A stretch of DNA of 64,000 nt from Saccharofermentans sp. (GTDB lineage Bacteria; Bacillota; Clostridia; Saccharofermentanales; Saccharofermentanaceae), in NCBI GenBank assembly GCA_024403715.1, contig JAKSRJ010000004.1, positions 22,407 through 86,406 of the forward strand, written 5' to 3'. Shown here one piece after another: positions 38,702-47,099 of this stretch. Position numbers and translations under genes: made by a program. The stretch's first letter is position 1, and every line of letters starts with the position of its first letter. Below the pieces are notes generated by a model. That model was not told the DNA's origin. It searched no databases and saw only the letters and a list, made by a program, of their open reading frames with translations.

Positions 38702-40372
38702 ATGAATATTACTAATACTGACATTTTAAATCTAATTAAGAGTTGTGAGATTTTCGATACATCATTTTCAGAGGATAGTGTTGTTCTTCACTTCATTAAT
38801 GAATTAGGAATCAGTAAAATCTCATATCGTGTTTTTTACAACGATATAAATATTGAATCCAGTGATGTCTATATTGCTCCGGAAGTCACTCTGGGCGAAT
38901 TATTCGAATGTAAAAAACATTCAAGTAATGATCGGTTAATTACGCTTAAGATTTTCAGATATGTAGATTCAAAAGACTTATCCACAGAAGAAAAGTCATT
39001 CCTCTCAATATTTGCTGAATGCACTTTGTGCGGAATAAGCAACAAGAATCTTCTTAAGGCATATGAAAATGTCAGAAACTTCGATTCTTTAACTAAGCTT
39101 ACTAATATTAATTACTTCACTAATCATTTAAGTAAATTAATTGAGAAGGAATCTTCTGTCCTATATTCTGTTGCATGCATAAATATTAAAAACTGTGGTG
39201 CCATAAACCGAATTTTTGGTTCTGATACCGTTGATAAAATAATAAGAGAATTTGCTCAGGATAACCTAGAACTGTTTGATATTAATAATGATGAATTGTT
39301 ATCCCGCCTCTCGAGCGATACTTTTATTATGACTTTGCCTACAAGTCGTGTTGATGAAGTAATCGAGAAGATGAAGAGCGCTACTGTTAATGTCGAGCTT
39401 AACGGCGACATAGTTGAATATAACGTGGATATAAGAGCGGGTGTTGTTAACCTTAAGCATAATGATCGTAAGGCATCAGAGATAGTTCACCTTGCAGAGC
39501 ATGCCCTGGTTTATTCACGATATGAACAGTATTCTGATGTATTTAAAATCAGCTCCCACAGTTCTAACCAGTTTGAGCCTAATTCAAATCTCTCGCAGGA
39601 GATTCATGAATCAATGAAGTCAAACAAGCTGTTTATCTACTACAAACCAAGCCTGAGACTTAATGAAGATGGTTCTTACAGATTATCAGGAGCTGAGGCT
39701 CAGCTGCGTTTCCGTAAGAACGGCGAGATGGTAAATCCTGTTGACCTTATCCCAAATGCACCTGAAAACAGCAATTTACTTCGTGATATTAATGAATATC
39801 TCTTCCGTAATACTTGCAGACAGATTAATGAATGGTCTGAACAAAATATCAATACTGTTCCTGTAGCTATTGAACTCTTTGCGTTCGACTACTTTAATAC
39901 TGCATTTGCGGAAAATATTATCAGAAGTATTGATGGCTATCATATTAACAGGCACGACATTATCCTCGAGTTTGATGAGAAAAACTTCCATGGTCACTTC
40001 CAGGAGATGTTAATTTGTGCCGAGAAGTGCTTCAAGGCAGGCATTCGTGTTGCCATCAAAAATTATGGCTTCAGAGAGTCATCATTAGGCTTATTACGTG
40101 ACATAAAGTGTCAGTATATAAAACTCAGTCCAAATCTGGTAAATACTGATTCTAACAAAGACAACATTATTCTTGGAAACATCATTAAAATGATTACTTC
40201 TCTTGGATTGGAAGTAATATGCACAGACCCTGAGTCTGAAGAAATTGCCAAGAAAGCTATTAAGTATGGATGCGGCATATTCCAGGGAGATATTTTTGAT
40301 AAATACTTGTCTGAGAGATTCTTTGAGAGAAGACTTAAAAATCCAATATATAACGATACTGTTAGTGAATAA
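38702..40372 (+). CDS. Degenerate GGDEF-EAL protein
   Basis: A 556-residue cytoplasmic protein without membrane helices. An N-terminal region (about 1-125) may be GAF-like. A GGDEF-type domain follows (about 126-275), but its signature is SSDTF at 204-208, so cyclase activity should be lost. An EAL-type domain (about 298-545) has EAQLR in place of EALLR at 332-336, and the catalytic DDFG-like block reads KNYGF, so diesterase activity is also unlikely. It probably acts as a c-di-GMP or protein-binding regulator. It has a leaderless start, and its 3' end overlaps rnhB by 11 nt on the opposite strand. Confidence 0.85.
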   Translation: MNITNTDILNLIKSCEIFDTSFSEDSVVLHFINELGISKISYRVFYNDINIESSDVYIAPEVTLGELFECKKHSSNDRLITLKIFRYVDSKDLSTEEKSFLSIFAECTLCGISNKNLLKAYENVRNFDSLTKLTNINYFTNHLSKLIEKESSVLYSVACINIKNCGAINRIFGSDTVDKIIREFAQDNLELFDINNDELLSRLSSDTFIMTLPTSRVDEVIEKMKSATVNVELNGDIVEYNVDIRAGVVNLKHNDRKASEIVHLAEHALVYSRYEQYSDVFKISSHSSNQFEPNSNLSQEIHESMKSNKLFIYYKPSLRLNEDGSYRLSGAEAQLRFRKNGEMVNPVDLIPNAPENSNLLRDINEYLFRNTCRQINEWSEQNINTVPVAIELFAFDYFNTAFAENIIRSIDGYHINRHDIILEFDEKNFHGHFQEMLICAEKCFKAGIRVAIKNYGFRESSLGLLRDIKCQYIKLSPNLVNTDSNKDNIILGNIIKMITSLGLEVICTDPESEEIAKKAIKYGCGIFQGDIFDKYLSERFFERRLKNPIYNDTVSE

Positions 40373-41009
40373 CCTTCAAAAATGATCTTCTATGAATAGG
40401 CGTCATTCCATGCTCGCGAATAGCAGCATAATGAGCGGCTGTGCCGTAACCTTTATGTCCACCAAATCCATATCCTTCATAGATAGAATCATACTCCTCC
40501 ATAATTCTATCTCGAGTTACTTTTGCAAGAATAGAAGCAGCAGCAATAGAATTAGACTTAGCATCACCTTTAATAATTGGATCAACTATTGGCACATCAG
40601 TGCCCTGAAGTTTAACTGCATCAATTAAAAGTACTTCTGGTTCATAACCCTTAAGTGTAAGTTCAGTAACACATGTACGCATTGCACGTTTGGTTGCTTC
40701 TAAGATATTAATCTCATCAATAACGTCTGCCTCAACTCGACATACAGCATATGCCAAAGACTTTTCAATAATCTCATCAAAAAGCATATCACGCTTTTTA
40801 GCAGACAGTTTCTTAGAATCATCAAGTCCAAGAATTGGTCTATCAGGATCCAATATACAAGCTCCAGCAACTACTGGACCTGCTAAAGGGCCTCTACCAG
40901 CTTCGTCAATACCAGCAATAACAAACTTGCCCATATCACGATACTTATTCTCGTACTCACATAAGAGTGCGTACTTCTCTAACAACTGTTCCTGAGTAAG
41001 TTTTGCCAT
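40362..41009 (-). CDS. rnhB: Ribonuclease HII
   Basis: It removes ribonucleotides from DNA-RNA hybrids. The 215 residues contain the first catalytic motif IAGIDEAGRGPLAGPVVAGA, in part 'GIDEAGRGPLAGPV' near 32-45, and the later LIDAVKLQG and GDAKSNSIAAASILAKVTRD blocks. It follows rbgA with a 2-nt gap, in the standard order. Its 3' end overlaps the GGDEF-EAL gene. Confidence 0.98.
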   Translation of the reverse strand: MAKLTQEQLLEKYALLCEYENKYRDMGKFVIAGIDEAGRGPLAGPVVAGACILDPDRPILGLDDSKKLSAKKRDMLFDEIIEKSLAYAVCRVEADVIDEINILEATKRAMRTCVTELTLKGYEPEVLLIDAVKLQGTDVPIVDPIIKGDAKSNSIAAASILAKVTRDRIMEEYDSIYEGYGFGGHKGYGTAAHYAAIREHGMTPIHRRSFLKVIH

Positions 41010-41011
41010 AA

Positions 41012-41860
41012 CTATGGTCTCTCAAAAGTAATTCGACCAATTCTTCCCTGTCTTAAATCATCAAGTAATAATCTAGAGAAACGGTCTTCATCAATTCGTC
41101 CACCACTCATGAGACATCCTTTTCCCTTCGCCATAGCCAAGAATCGATCATAAGGATCGTTGATACCTTCATTCACTTTGTATCTATCAGACATTAATTC
41201 AGGATACATATCCCACAACAAATTTGCTGCATCATAAGCAACATCAACAATATCAGTTACTTCTGCTTTAACAGCTCCTGTAGCTGCTAAAACAACCTGA
41301 TTCTTACGTGTACCTAGCTTTGGCCACAAAACACCTGGCATATCCATTAATTCTAGTCTTCCACCAGTTGGAATCCACTTAGGTGCTCTAGTAACACCAG
41401 GTTTATCACCTGTTACAGCAGACTTCTTACCTGCTAAACTATTAATCAATGTAGACTTACCAGTATTAGGAACTCCTACAACCATTACTCTAATTGGTCT
41501 GCCTGTACGGCCCTTAGATTCAGCTTTGTCGAGGATATCCTTCATTAACTGCATAGTAATATCATTAAGATTCTTAAGATTATTACGGTCAATAGCTTTC
41601 ATTGCTATTGTATTAACGCCTTTGCTCTCCAAATGTTTAATCCATTCATTAGTTACATTAGGATCAGCCAAATCAGATTTATTAAGTATAACTATGCGCT
41701 TTTTTGAACCGATAATCTTATCTAATTCAGGATTGCGAGAAGAAAACGGAATTCTAGCATCAACAGTCTCATAAACTAGATCAACCAGCTTAAGTTTATC
41801 GGAAGTATCATTAAGGGCTTTGCGCATATGCCCTGGAAACCAATTAATATCTTGTGCCAT
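41012..41860 (-). CDS. rbgA: Ribosome biogenesis GTPase RbgA (YlqF)
   Basis: A circularly permuted GTPase that helps complete the 50S subunit. The 282 residues open with AQDINWFPGHMRKA, the family hallmark. The G motifs come in permuted order: NKSD near 58-61 (G4), GVPNTGKSTLIN near 127-138 (G1), and DMPGVLWP near 173-180 (G3). The start is taken as ATG 41860; no Shine-Dalgarno is visible, and TAAAAT lies 6 nt upstream. It lies just after the rplS terminator. Confidence 0.97.
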   Translation of the reverse strand: MAQDINWFPGHMRKALNDTSDKLKLVDLVYETVDARIPFSSRNPELDKIIGSKKRIVILNKSDLADPNVTNEWIKHLESKGVNTIAMKAIDRNNLKNLNDITMQLMKDILDKAESKGRTGRPIRVMVVGVPNTGKSTLINSLAGKKSAVTGDKPGVTRAPKWIPTGGRLELMDMPGVLWPKLGTRKNQVVLAATGAVKAEVTDIVDVAYDAANLLWDMYPELMSDRYKVNEGINDPYDRFLAMAKGKGCLMSGGRIDEDRFSRLLLDDLRQGRIGRITFERP

Positions 41861-41876
41861 ATACATATTTTAACAT

Positions 41877-41906
41877 AAAAATAAGACACCACCGAAGTGA
41901 TGTCTT
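41877..41906 (-). terminator. Intrinsic terminator after rplS
   Basis: Nine-base-pair arms with one G-U pair (AAGACACCA at 41883-41891; TGATGTCTT at 41898-41906), a 6-nt loop, then ATTTTT on the minus strand. It ends only about 17 nt before the rbgA start codon. Confidence 0.85.
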
Positions 41907-41936
41907 AAATTTAAAGTTTTATGAAACTTAATGAAA

Positions 41937-42278
41937 TTAGAGCTTCTCCTGAATACGAGCTGCCTTACCCTGACGGGATCTAAGATAATAGAGCTTAGCT
42001 CTTCTTACACGACCCTTACGTACAATCTCGATCTTATCGATCTTTGGGGAATTAACTGGCAAAATACGCTCAACGCCTACGCCGTAAGAAATACGACGAA
42101 TTGTCATTGTCTCAGAAAGTCCGCCGCCCTTACGAGCAATAACGTAACCCTCAAAAACCTGGATACGCTCACGGCTGCCCTCCTTAATCTTAAGGTGAGC
42201 CTTTACATAGTCACCGATCTCAACTTCAGAAAACTTATTTCTGATGTTCTCGCTCTCAATAACCTTTACCAAATCCAT
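41937..42278 (-). CDS. rplS: 50S ribosomal protein L19
   Basis: A 113-residue ribosomal protein at the 30S-50S interface. The family pattern is clear: [21 protein letters not shown] and [36 protein letters not shown], in part '[20 protein letters not shown]'. GGAGG sits before the ATG. An 82-nt gap separates it from trmD; it might hold a leader or promoter, but no clear structure was found. Confidence 0.99.
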   Translation of the reverse strand: MDLVKVIESENIRNKFSEVEIGDYVKAHLKIKEGSRERIQVFEGYVIARKGGGLSETMTIRRISYGVGVERILPVNSPKIDKIEIVRKGRVRRAKLYYLRSRQGKAARIQEKL

Positions 42279-42360
42279 TTTGAGTTTCCTCCTTCTCCTG
42301 CAGGCGTTCGTTAAAATCTATTTATTCCAGAGGACCGCCCTGATTAACCAATTAAAGTTA

Positions 42361-43095
42361 TCATAAGTTTTTACGCATGGCAATAGCTTTTTGCCACTCA
42401 TCTTCAGATATTTCGAGATTATCTAACATATCTGGTCTTTTTTGCCATGTTTCTACCAGTGAAGCTATCTTTCTATGCTCATTTATCTTGGCGTCATTAC
42501 CAGACAGCAAAACCGATGGTACTTCGCTTTGATGCCATGAGGAAGGCATTGTATATTGTGGAGCTTCAAGTGTTCCGTCCATATGAGATTCATTTGTAAA
42601 TGCATCTTCATTAGGTAATACACCATCGATCATTCTTGACACTGAATCAATTATTACGCAGGCAGCCAACTCACCACCTGTTAATACATAGTCACCAATA
42701 GAAATCTCTTCATCACATATCTCATCTATTACCCGAGAGTCTATTCCTTCATAGTGACCGCATATAATGCAGATTTCCTTTTTCTTTGAAAGCTCAATTA
42801 CCTTCTTCTGATTAAGAACACTGCCCTTAGGACTAACATAAATAGTGTATGGTCTGTTTTCTTCACTATCAAACAAACTCTTCCAGCACTGATACACAGG
42901 TTCACATTTAATCAAAAGCCCAGTACCACCGCCATATATAGTGTCATCGACTTTACCATAATCATTATCACAAAAATCACGAATATTTACAGCGTTAAGT
43001 TTAATCACGCCCTTAGTTAAAGCACGACCAGTAATTGACTCCTTCAGATTGTTCTCAATCTGAGCTGGAAATAATGTCATTACATCAAACGTCAT
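42361..43095 (-). CDS. trmD: tRNA (guanine37-N1)-methyltransferase
   Basis: It methylates G37 next to the anticodon, preventing frameshifts, using S-adenosylmethionine. The 244 residues show the SPOUT trefoil-knot segment VLTGGELAACVIIDSVSR near 130-147 and the early YGGGTGLLIKCEPV. It overlaps rimM by 11 nt in the standard order. Confidence 0.98.
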   Translation of the reverse strand: MTFDVMTLFPAQIENNLKESITGRALTKGVIKLNAVNIRDFCDNDYGKVDDTIYGGGTGLLIKCEPVYQCWKSLFDSEENRPYTIYVSPKGSVLNQKKVIELSKKKEICIICGHYEGIDSRVIDEICDEEISIGDYVLTGGELAACVIIDSVSRMIDGVLPNEDAFTNESHMDGTLEAPQYTMPSSWHQSEVPSVLLSGNDAKINEHRKIASLVETWQKRPDMLDNLEISEDEWQKAIAMRKNL

Positions 43096-43615
43096 ATAAC
43101 TCGTATAACCCTGCTGGTAAACTACACTTCATAAAACCCTGTTCTATCTGAACGTCATAGAAAATCTGCTTAACAAAAGGTACAAGCAAATCTTTCTTCC
43201 CATCACGCTTTATAACAACAATATGCTGAGCTCCTGTATCCATAACTTCCTTAACATGGCCTAAGGAATTATGTGTATCATCAATTACTTCGAGATCCTT
43301 CATATCGCTAATAAAGAAACTGTTTTTCTTCAACGCTACTGCATTCTCTCGGTCAACACTTAAAAACTTACCTTTAAGTGTCTCAGCTGCTGTTCTATCA
43401 GGGTAATCCTTAAACTTAAGTAATACATTTCCACGATCAATACGGGAAGAAGCAACTTCACATGGTACTTCATTGTTAGCATTTTCATCACAGAAAAACG
43501 CATTTTTAAGCTTAAGAAAACGGCGAGCATCATCGGTAATTGGGAAGACTTTTACTTCTCCCCTAATACCGTGTGCCGCCGTTACTTTTCCAATTATCAG
43601 GCGATTAGAAATCAT
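43085..43615 (-). CDS. rimM: Ribosome maturation factor RimM
   Basis: It assists 30S assembly by binding S19. The 176 residues open with IIGKVTAAHGIRGEVKVFP and end in a PRC-barrel-like domain with DLLVPFVKQIFYDV. It overlaps khpA by 4 nt and trmD by 11 nt. Confidence 0.97.
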   Translation of the reverse strand: MISNRLIIGKVTAAHGIRGEVKVFPITDDARRFLKLKNAFFCDENANNEVPCEVASSRIDRGNVLLKFKDYPDRTAAETLKGKFLSVDRENAVALKKNSFFISDMKDLEVIDDTHNSLGHVKEVMDTGAQHIVVIKRDGKKDLLVPFVKQIFYDVQIEQGFMKCSLPAGLYELYDV

Positions 43616-43839
43616 CCGACTATGTCTACTACAACCCTCTTACCGGACTTAAGATACTTAGCCTTCATGATAGAACGAATTGCCTGAGCACGCTTACCAT
43701 TCTTGCCAATAATCTTTCCCATATCATCAGGTGCAACAGAAAGCTCGAAAATAACTGTATTTCCACGTTCTGTCTTCTTAACCTGAACCTCGTCTGGGTT
43801 GTTTACGAGGGACTTCGCCATGTTCGTAAGTAACTCCAT
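43612..43839 (-). CDS. khpA: KH-domain RNA-binding protein KhpA (YlqC)
   Basis: A 75-residue single KH-domain protein starting MELLTNMAKSLVNNPDE (ATG 43839, with AGGAG upstream). The GxxG loop is visible as GKIIGKNGKR near 42-51. It binds RNA and pairs with KhpB in other Firmicutes. It is 10 nt after rpsP. Confidence 0.95.
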   Translation of the reverse strand: MELLTNMAKSLVNNPDEVQVKKTERGNTVIFELSVAPDDMGKIIGKNGKRAQAIRSIMKAKYLKSGKRVVVDIVG

Positions 43840-43849
43840 TAGGTTCTCC

Positions 43850-44095
43850 TTAGATGATGCCCTGCTTCTTGAGAAGGTCACGAACTGTATCTGTAGGCTG
43901 TGCACCGTTGCCGATCCACTTCTTAGCTGCCTCAGCATCGATATTAACCTGCTTGTCATCAGAAGTCATTGGATCATAAGTACCAATCTCCTCGATGAAA
44001 CGTCCGTTTCTAGGATATCTGGAATCTGCTACAACTACTCTGTAGAAAGGAGCCTTCTTCTTACCAAGTCTCTTCAAACGAATCTTTACTGCCAT
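43850..44095 (-). CDS. rpsP: 30S ribosomal protein S16
   Basis: An 81-residue ribosomal protein with the family opening [25 protein letters not shown], in part '[20 protein letters not shown]'. GGAGG sits 7 nt before ATG 44095; a slightly longer frame is ignored. It follows ffh by 70 nt in the standard order. Confidence 0.99.
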   Translation of the reverse strand: MAVKIRLKRLGKKKAPFYRVVVADSRYPRNGRFIEEIGTYDPMTSDDKQVNIDAEAAKKWIGNGAQPTDTVRDLLKKQGII

Positions 44096-44165
44096 TTTTC
44101 TTTCCTCCAAAAATGATTTTTGATTTAAATTTTATATCTGACTTAAGCCCGTAGGCCTTTATCAC

Positions 44166-45542
44166 TTAGAAAAAACCTCTTCGGCCAAATGGATTACCAC
44201 CGCCGAATTTGCCCCCAGGAAAACCCATTCCCCTAGGCATTTTAAATCCACCCTTATTAAACTGCTTCATAAGCTTTGCAGTCTGATCAAACTGTTTCAT
44301 TAGCATATTTACATCCTGAACAGTTGTACCTGACCCAGCTGCAATTCTTTTTCTTCGTGAAGCATTAAGCAAATTAGGATTCTTCCTTTCCTTTGCTGTC
44401 ATTGAGCGAATAATAGCCATATTTTTGTTAATAACAGTCTCAGAATCTTCAAGCTGATCATCTGTAACCTTACCTGACACTCCAGGAAGCATATTTACAA
44501 TATCCTTCATAGATCCCATCTTCTTCATCTGCTCGAACTGCGAAAGTAAATCGTTCAAGTCATACTTATTAGAAAGCATCTTCTCAAGAGACTTCTGAGC
44601 TTCTTCCTCATCGATATTAGCTGATGCTTTCTCAATCAAAGTCATCACATCGCCCATACCGAGGATTCTGTCAGCCATTCGACCTGGATGGAATACATCG
44701 ATTTTATCGATTTTCTCACCTTCACAGATATACTTAATAGGCTTTCCTGTCATCTTTCTTATAGAAAGTGCAGCACCACCTCTAGCATCACCATCAAGCT
44801 TTGTCATAATGAAGCCGTCCATACCGATTGCTTCTTCAAAGCTCATAGCTACATTAACAGCTTCCTGACCAATCATGGAATCAACAACAAGCATTTTCTC
44901 ATCAGGCTTAACAACTTCGTTAATAGCCTTGAGCTCGTCCATCATATCATCATCGACAACAGTACGACCAGCTGTATCTACGATGAGGTAGTTACAAAGC
45001 ATATACTTAGCTTTTTCAATACCTTCTCTTGCAATCTTAACAGCATCCTTCTCTTCAATATTAATGTAGTTCTGGATGCCAGCATTATCAGCAAGTACCT
45101 TAAGCTGCTGAGCAGCTGCTGGTCTGTGAACGTCAACAGAAACAACCATTGGCTTCTTGCCATCCTTCTTCAGGATATTTGCAAGCTTAACAGCTGTTGT
45201 AGTTTTACCTGCACCCTGAAGACCATAGAGCATAATTACTGTAAAACCTGAAGAAGAAACCTTAATCTTAGAATCAGAACCACCTAGAAGCTCTGTTAAG
45301 GACTCATGAACAATTTTTACAATCTGCTGACCAGGAGTAAAACTACCTTCAACATCAGCGTTAAGGCACTTAGCCTGCATATCCTTAACAAAATCCTTAG
45401 TAACCTGATAATTTACATCAGCTTCAAGTAAGGACATACGGATTTCTCGCATCATATCCTTAATATCTGACTCAGTAACACGTGCTTTACCGCGCATAGA
45501 GTTAGTAATCTTTTGAAGCTTAGCCGAGAGGCTCTCGAACAT
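44166..45542 (-). CDS. ffh: Signal recognition particle protein Ffh
   Basis: The SRP GTPase that, with SRP RNA, directs membrane proteins to SecYEG. The 458 residues have the N domain, GTPase domain with GLQGAGKTTTAVKLA near 107-121, VDTAGR near 188 and TKLDGDARGGAAL near 246, then the Met-rich M domain (about 300-430) and a glycine-rich tail. It follows the ylxM gene by 3 nt. Confidence 0.98.
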   Translation of the reverse strand: MFESLSAKLQKITNSMRGKARVTESDIKDMMREIRMSLLEADVNYQVTKDFVKDMQAKCLNADVEGSFTPGQQIVKIVHESLTELLGGSDSKIKVSSSGFTVIMLYGLQGAGKTTTAVKLANILKKDGKKPMVVSVDVHRPAAAQQLKVLADNAGIQNYINIEEKDAVKIAREGIEKAKYMLCNYLIVDTAGRTVVDDDMMDELKAINEVVKPDEKMLVVDSMIGQEAVNVAMSFEEAIGMDGFIMTKLDGDARGGAALSIRKMTGKPIKYICEGEKIDKIDVFHPGRMADRILGMGDVMTLIEKASANIDEEEAQKSLEKMLSNKYDLNDLLSQFEQMKKMGSMKDIVNMLPGVSGKVTDDQLEDSETVINKNMAIIRSMTAKERKNPNLLNASRRKRIAAGSGTTVQDVNMLMKQFDQTAKLMKQFNKGGFKMPRGMGFPGGKFGGGNPFGRRGFF

Positions 45543-45545
45543 TTG

Positions 45546-45872
45546 TTACTCCTTCATTATCTCAGAGAGGCCAGAAAGAACTTCACGTGCCTCGCTATAA
45601 TTCTCATTATCCAGTAGATTAATTGCTTTATTGATAGATTCTGTCTGCTTTAAGAATCTATCTACAAGGCCGAGTTTTTCTTCATAACTATGAAGCTGAT
45701 CAAGGGCTCTTTTGACCTTATCGTGAACCCCCTGTCTTGATATTTCTTCTTCCATGGCTATCTCAGCAAGAGATAAATCCTCGTTAAGATACATATCAAG
45801 AGTTCCCTGCATCTTCTCCGTCAAGAGATTACCGTAAAAATCAAATAAAAGACCATCTCTTAAAGACTTCAA
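45546..45872 (-). CDS. ylxM: YlxM family SRP-associated DNA-binding-like protein
   Basis: A 108-residue helix-turn-helix protein, the usual partner upstream of ffh. The start is most likely TTG at 45872, 5 nt after GGAGG; an earlier TTG overlaps the ribosome site and no ATG is suitable. The HTH region is LSLAEIAMEEEISRQGVHDKVKRA, in part 'IAMEEEISRQGVHDKVKRA'. It heads the ylxM-ffh operon, with a perfect TTGACA promoter. Confidence 0.9.
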   Translation of the reverse strand: MKSLRDGLLFDFYGNLLTEKMQGTLDMYLNEDLSLAEIAMEEEISRQGVHDKVKRALDQLHSYEEKLGLVDRFLKQTESINKAINLLDNENYSEAREVLSGLSEIMKE

Positions 45873-45901
45873 AATAACCTCCAAGGCAATTAACCTTGAG
45901 A

Positions 45902-45930
45902 ATATTATAATAACTACATTAGAGTGTCAA
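45902..45930 (-). promoter_or_regulatory. Promoter of ylxM-ffh
   Basis: On the minus strand TTGACA (45925-45930), 17-nt spacer, TAATAT (45902-45907); TATAAT at 15 nt spacing is an alternative. The -35 is one half of a near-perfect inverted repeat (45925-45947) whose other half is a second TTGACA-like element. Confidence 0.75.
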
Positions 45931-45952
45931 GTATTTTTACTTGTCAATATGA

Positions 45953-46990
45953 TTAATCACCAAAGATTTCATAGAATCCGCGCTTTAATCCATAATCCAT
46001 ATCTTCAGTATATAAAGTTTTATCAATCTTACCATTGGGCTTTTGAATAGATCTTAATCCATGCCACTGATCTCTACCATTGACTTTGGAATAATACATT
46101 GCCATATCTGCAAGCTTAATATGATCATTCAGACTTAATAACGAATCAGCATCTTTAAAAAAAGGATAAACAGCATAACCAATAGAACAAGTAAGTTTAT
46201 GCTTAACACCTGTATTAGGATCTGTTACTCTTATGCATTTAGCAAACTCACGCTTAATCTCAGAGGCAATATCGGAATAATTAGTATCATAAAGACCAAG
46301 ATATATAATTACGAATTCCTCGCCACCGTATCTAATTACTACTCCTCTATCAGATACATATTCTCTAAGCATATAGCCAACACTGGCAATAACATCATCG
46401 CCAGCAGAATGACCATATGAATCATTGACATTTTTAAAATGATCTATATCAATCATAAATATTCCATATTTTTCGCGCTCAAATTCATGCTTACCAATTA
46501 AATTTTGAGTCTGCATATATGGAACCATTTTTTGAGCATAATACTTTCTATTAAAACACCCTGTTAATTCATCTAAATACTTTTCACTTGTGGCAGCATC
46601 AATGTAAAATGCGACTTGATCTTGCCAAGTCTCATCGCCTGAAATTCTAAAAGGTCGTGAAACTTTACCTGAAACAGCATAACTCGACAGATTATTTCGT
46701 TCCATCTTAGTTAATTCGCTCTTAATCTCATTAACAGGTTCACCAATTGCCTGCATATAAACTTCATATAAAAATTTGGTAAAGATAAAAGTAACTAATG
46801 CAGTACTGACAATGTAATACCAAAAAGTAATCCACAATTCAAAACCGGAGAAAGCTAAGATAACAAATTCAACTGTATTTACACTAAGGACACACAAAAA
46901 AACAGCTAGAGTAATGCCTCTTGCTGCAGAAGAACTATTCTGCCAAGTCTTTGGATCAGTTAATTGATGATACCAGTCTTTGAACCCCAT
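45953..46990 (-). CDS. Membrane diguanylate cyclase
   Basis: A 345-residue protein with two membrane helices (about 26-46 and 53-75) and a C-terminal GGDEF domain: LTGCFNRKYYAQKM at 142-155, FMIDIDHFKNVNDSYGHSAGD near 178-198, and the intact active motif GGEEF at 222-226. It should make c-di-GMP. No RxxD product-inhibition site is present five residues upstream of GGEEF. No Shine-Dalgarno is seen; TATAAT lies 7 nt before the ATG, so its mRNA is probably leaderless. Confidence 0.95.
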   Translation of the reverse strand: MGFKDWYHQLTDPKTWQNSSSAARGITLAVFLCVLSVNTVEFVILAFSGFELWITFWYYIVSTALVTFIFTKFLYEVYMQAIGEPVNEIKSELTKMERNNLSSYAVSGKVSRPFRISGDETWQDQVAFYIDAATSEKYLDELTGCFNRKYYAQKMVPYMQTQNLIGKHEFEREKYGIFMIDIDHFKNVNDSYGHSAGDDVIASVGYMLREYVSDRGVVIRYGGEEFVIIYLGLYDTNYSDIASEIKREFAKCIRVTDPNTGVKHKLTCSIGYAVYPFFKDADSLLSLNDHIKLADMAMYYSKVNGRDQWHGLRSIQKPNGKIDKTLYTEDMDYGLKRGFYEIFGD

Positions 46991-46997
46991 ACAAAAA

Positions 46998-47003
46998 ATT
47001 ATA
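46998..47003 (-). promoter_or_regulatory. -10 box giving a leaderless diguanylate cyclase mRNA
   Basis: On the minus strand TATAAT is followed by 7 nt and the ATG; the bases TTTTTTGT resemble those at the GGDEF-EAL start at 38702. No good -35 was found at the ideal spacing (TTGTTT exists with a different -10), so only the -10 is firmly visible. Confidence 0.55.
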
Positions 47004-47047
47004 TATTAGCGATTTGTTACTATTGTAAACAATTTGTAACATATAAA

Positions 47048-47075
47048 TAGGCTACAACTAATTAGCTGTAGCCTA
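47048..47075 (-). terminator. Probable terminator after pfp
   Basis: A 14-bp stem (47048-47061 and 47062-47075, one G-U pair on the minus strand) without a real loop, followed by a weak TTTATAT tail on the minus strand. It lies 25 nt after the pfp stop codon. Confidence 0.55.
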
Positions 47076-47099
47076 CATTTTAATTAAAAATAAATAGAA

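Noticed and set aside
42279..42360. A possible L19-type leader RNA in the gap between trmD and rplS
   Set aside because: Only short, weak pairings are visible; nothing I could match to a known ribosomal leader.
43799..44116. A plus-strand frame across khpA and rpsP
   Set aside because: Covers two ribosomal-operon genes on the other strand; no start signal and no recognisable family.
44688..45251. A 187-codon open frame opposite ffh
   Set aside because: Antisense to ffh, with no ribosome site and a Cys/Ser/Asn/Leu-rich composition typical of reverse-complement frames.
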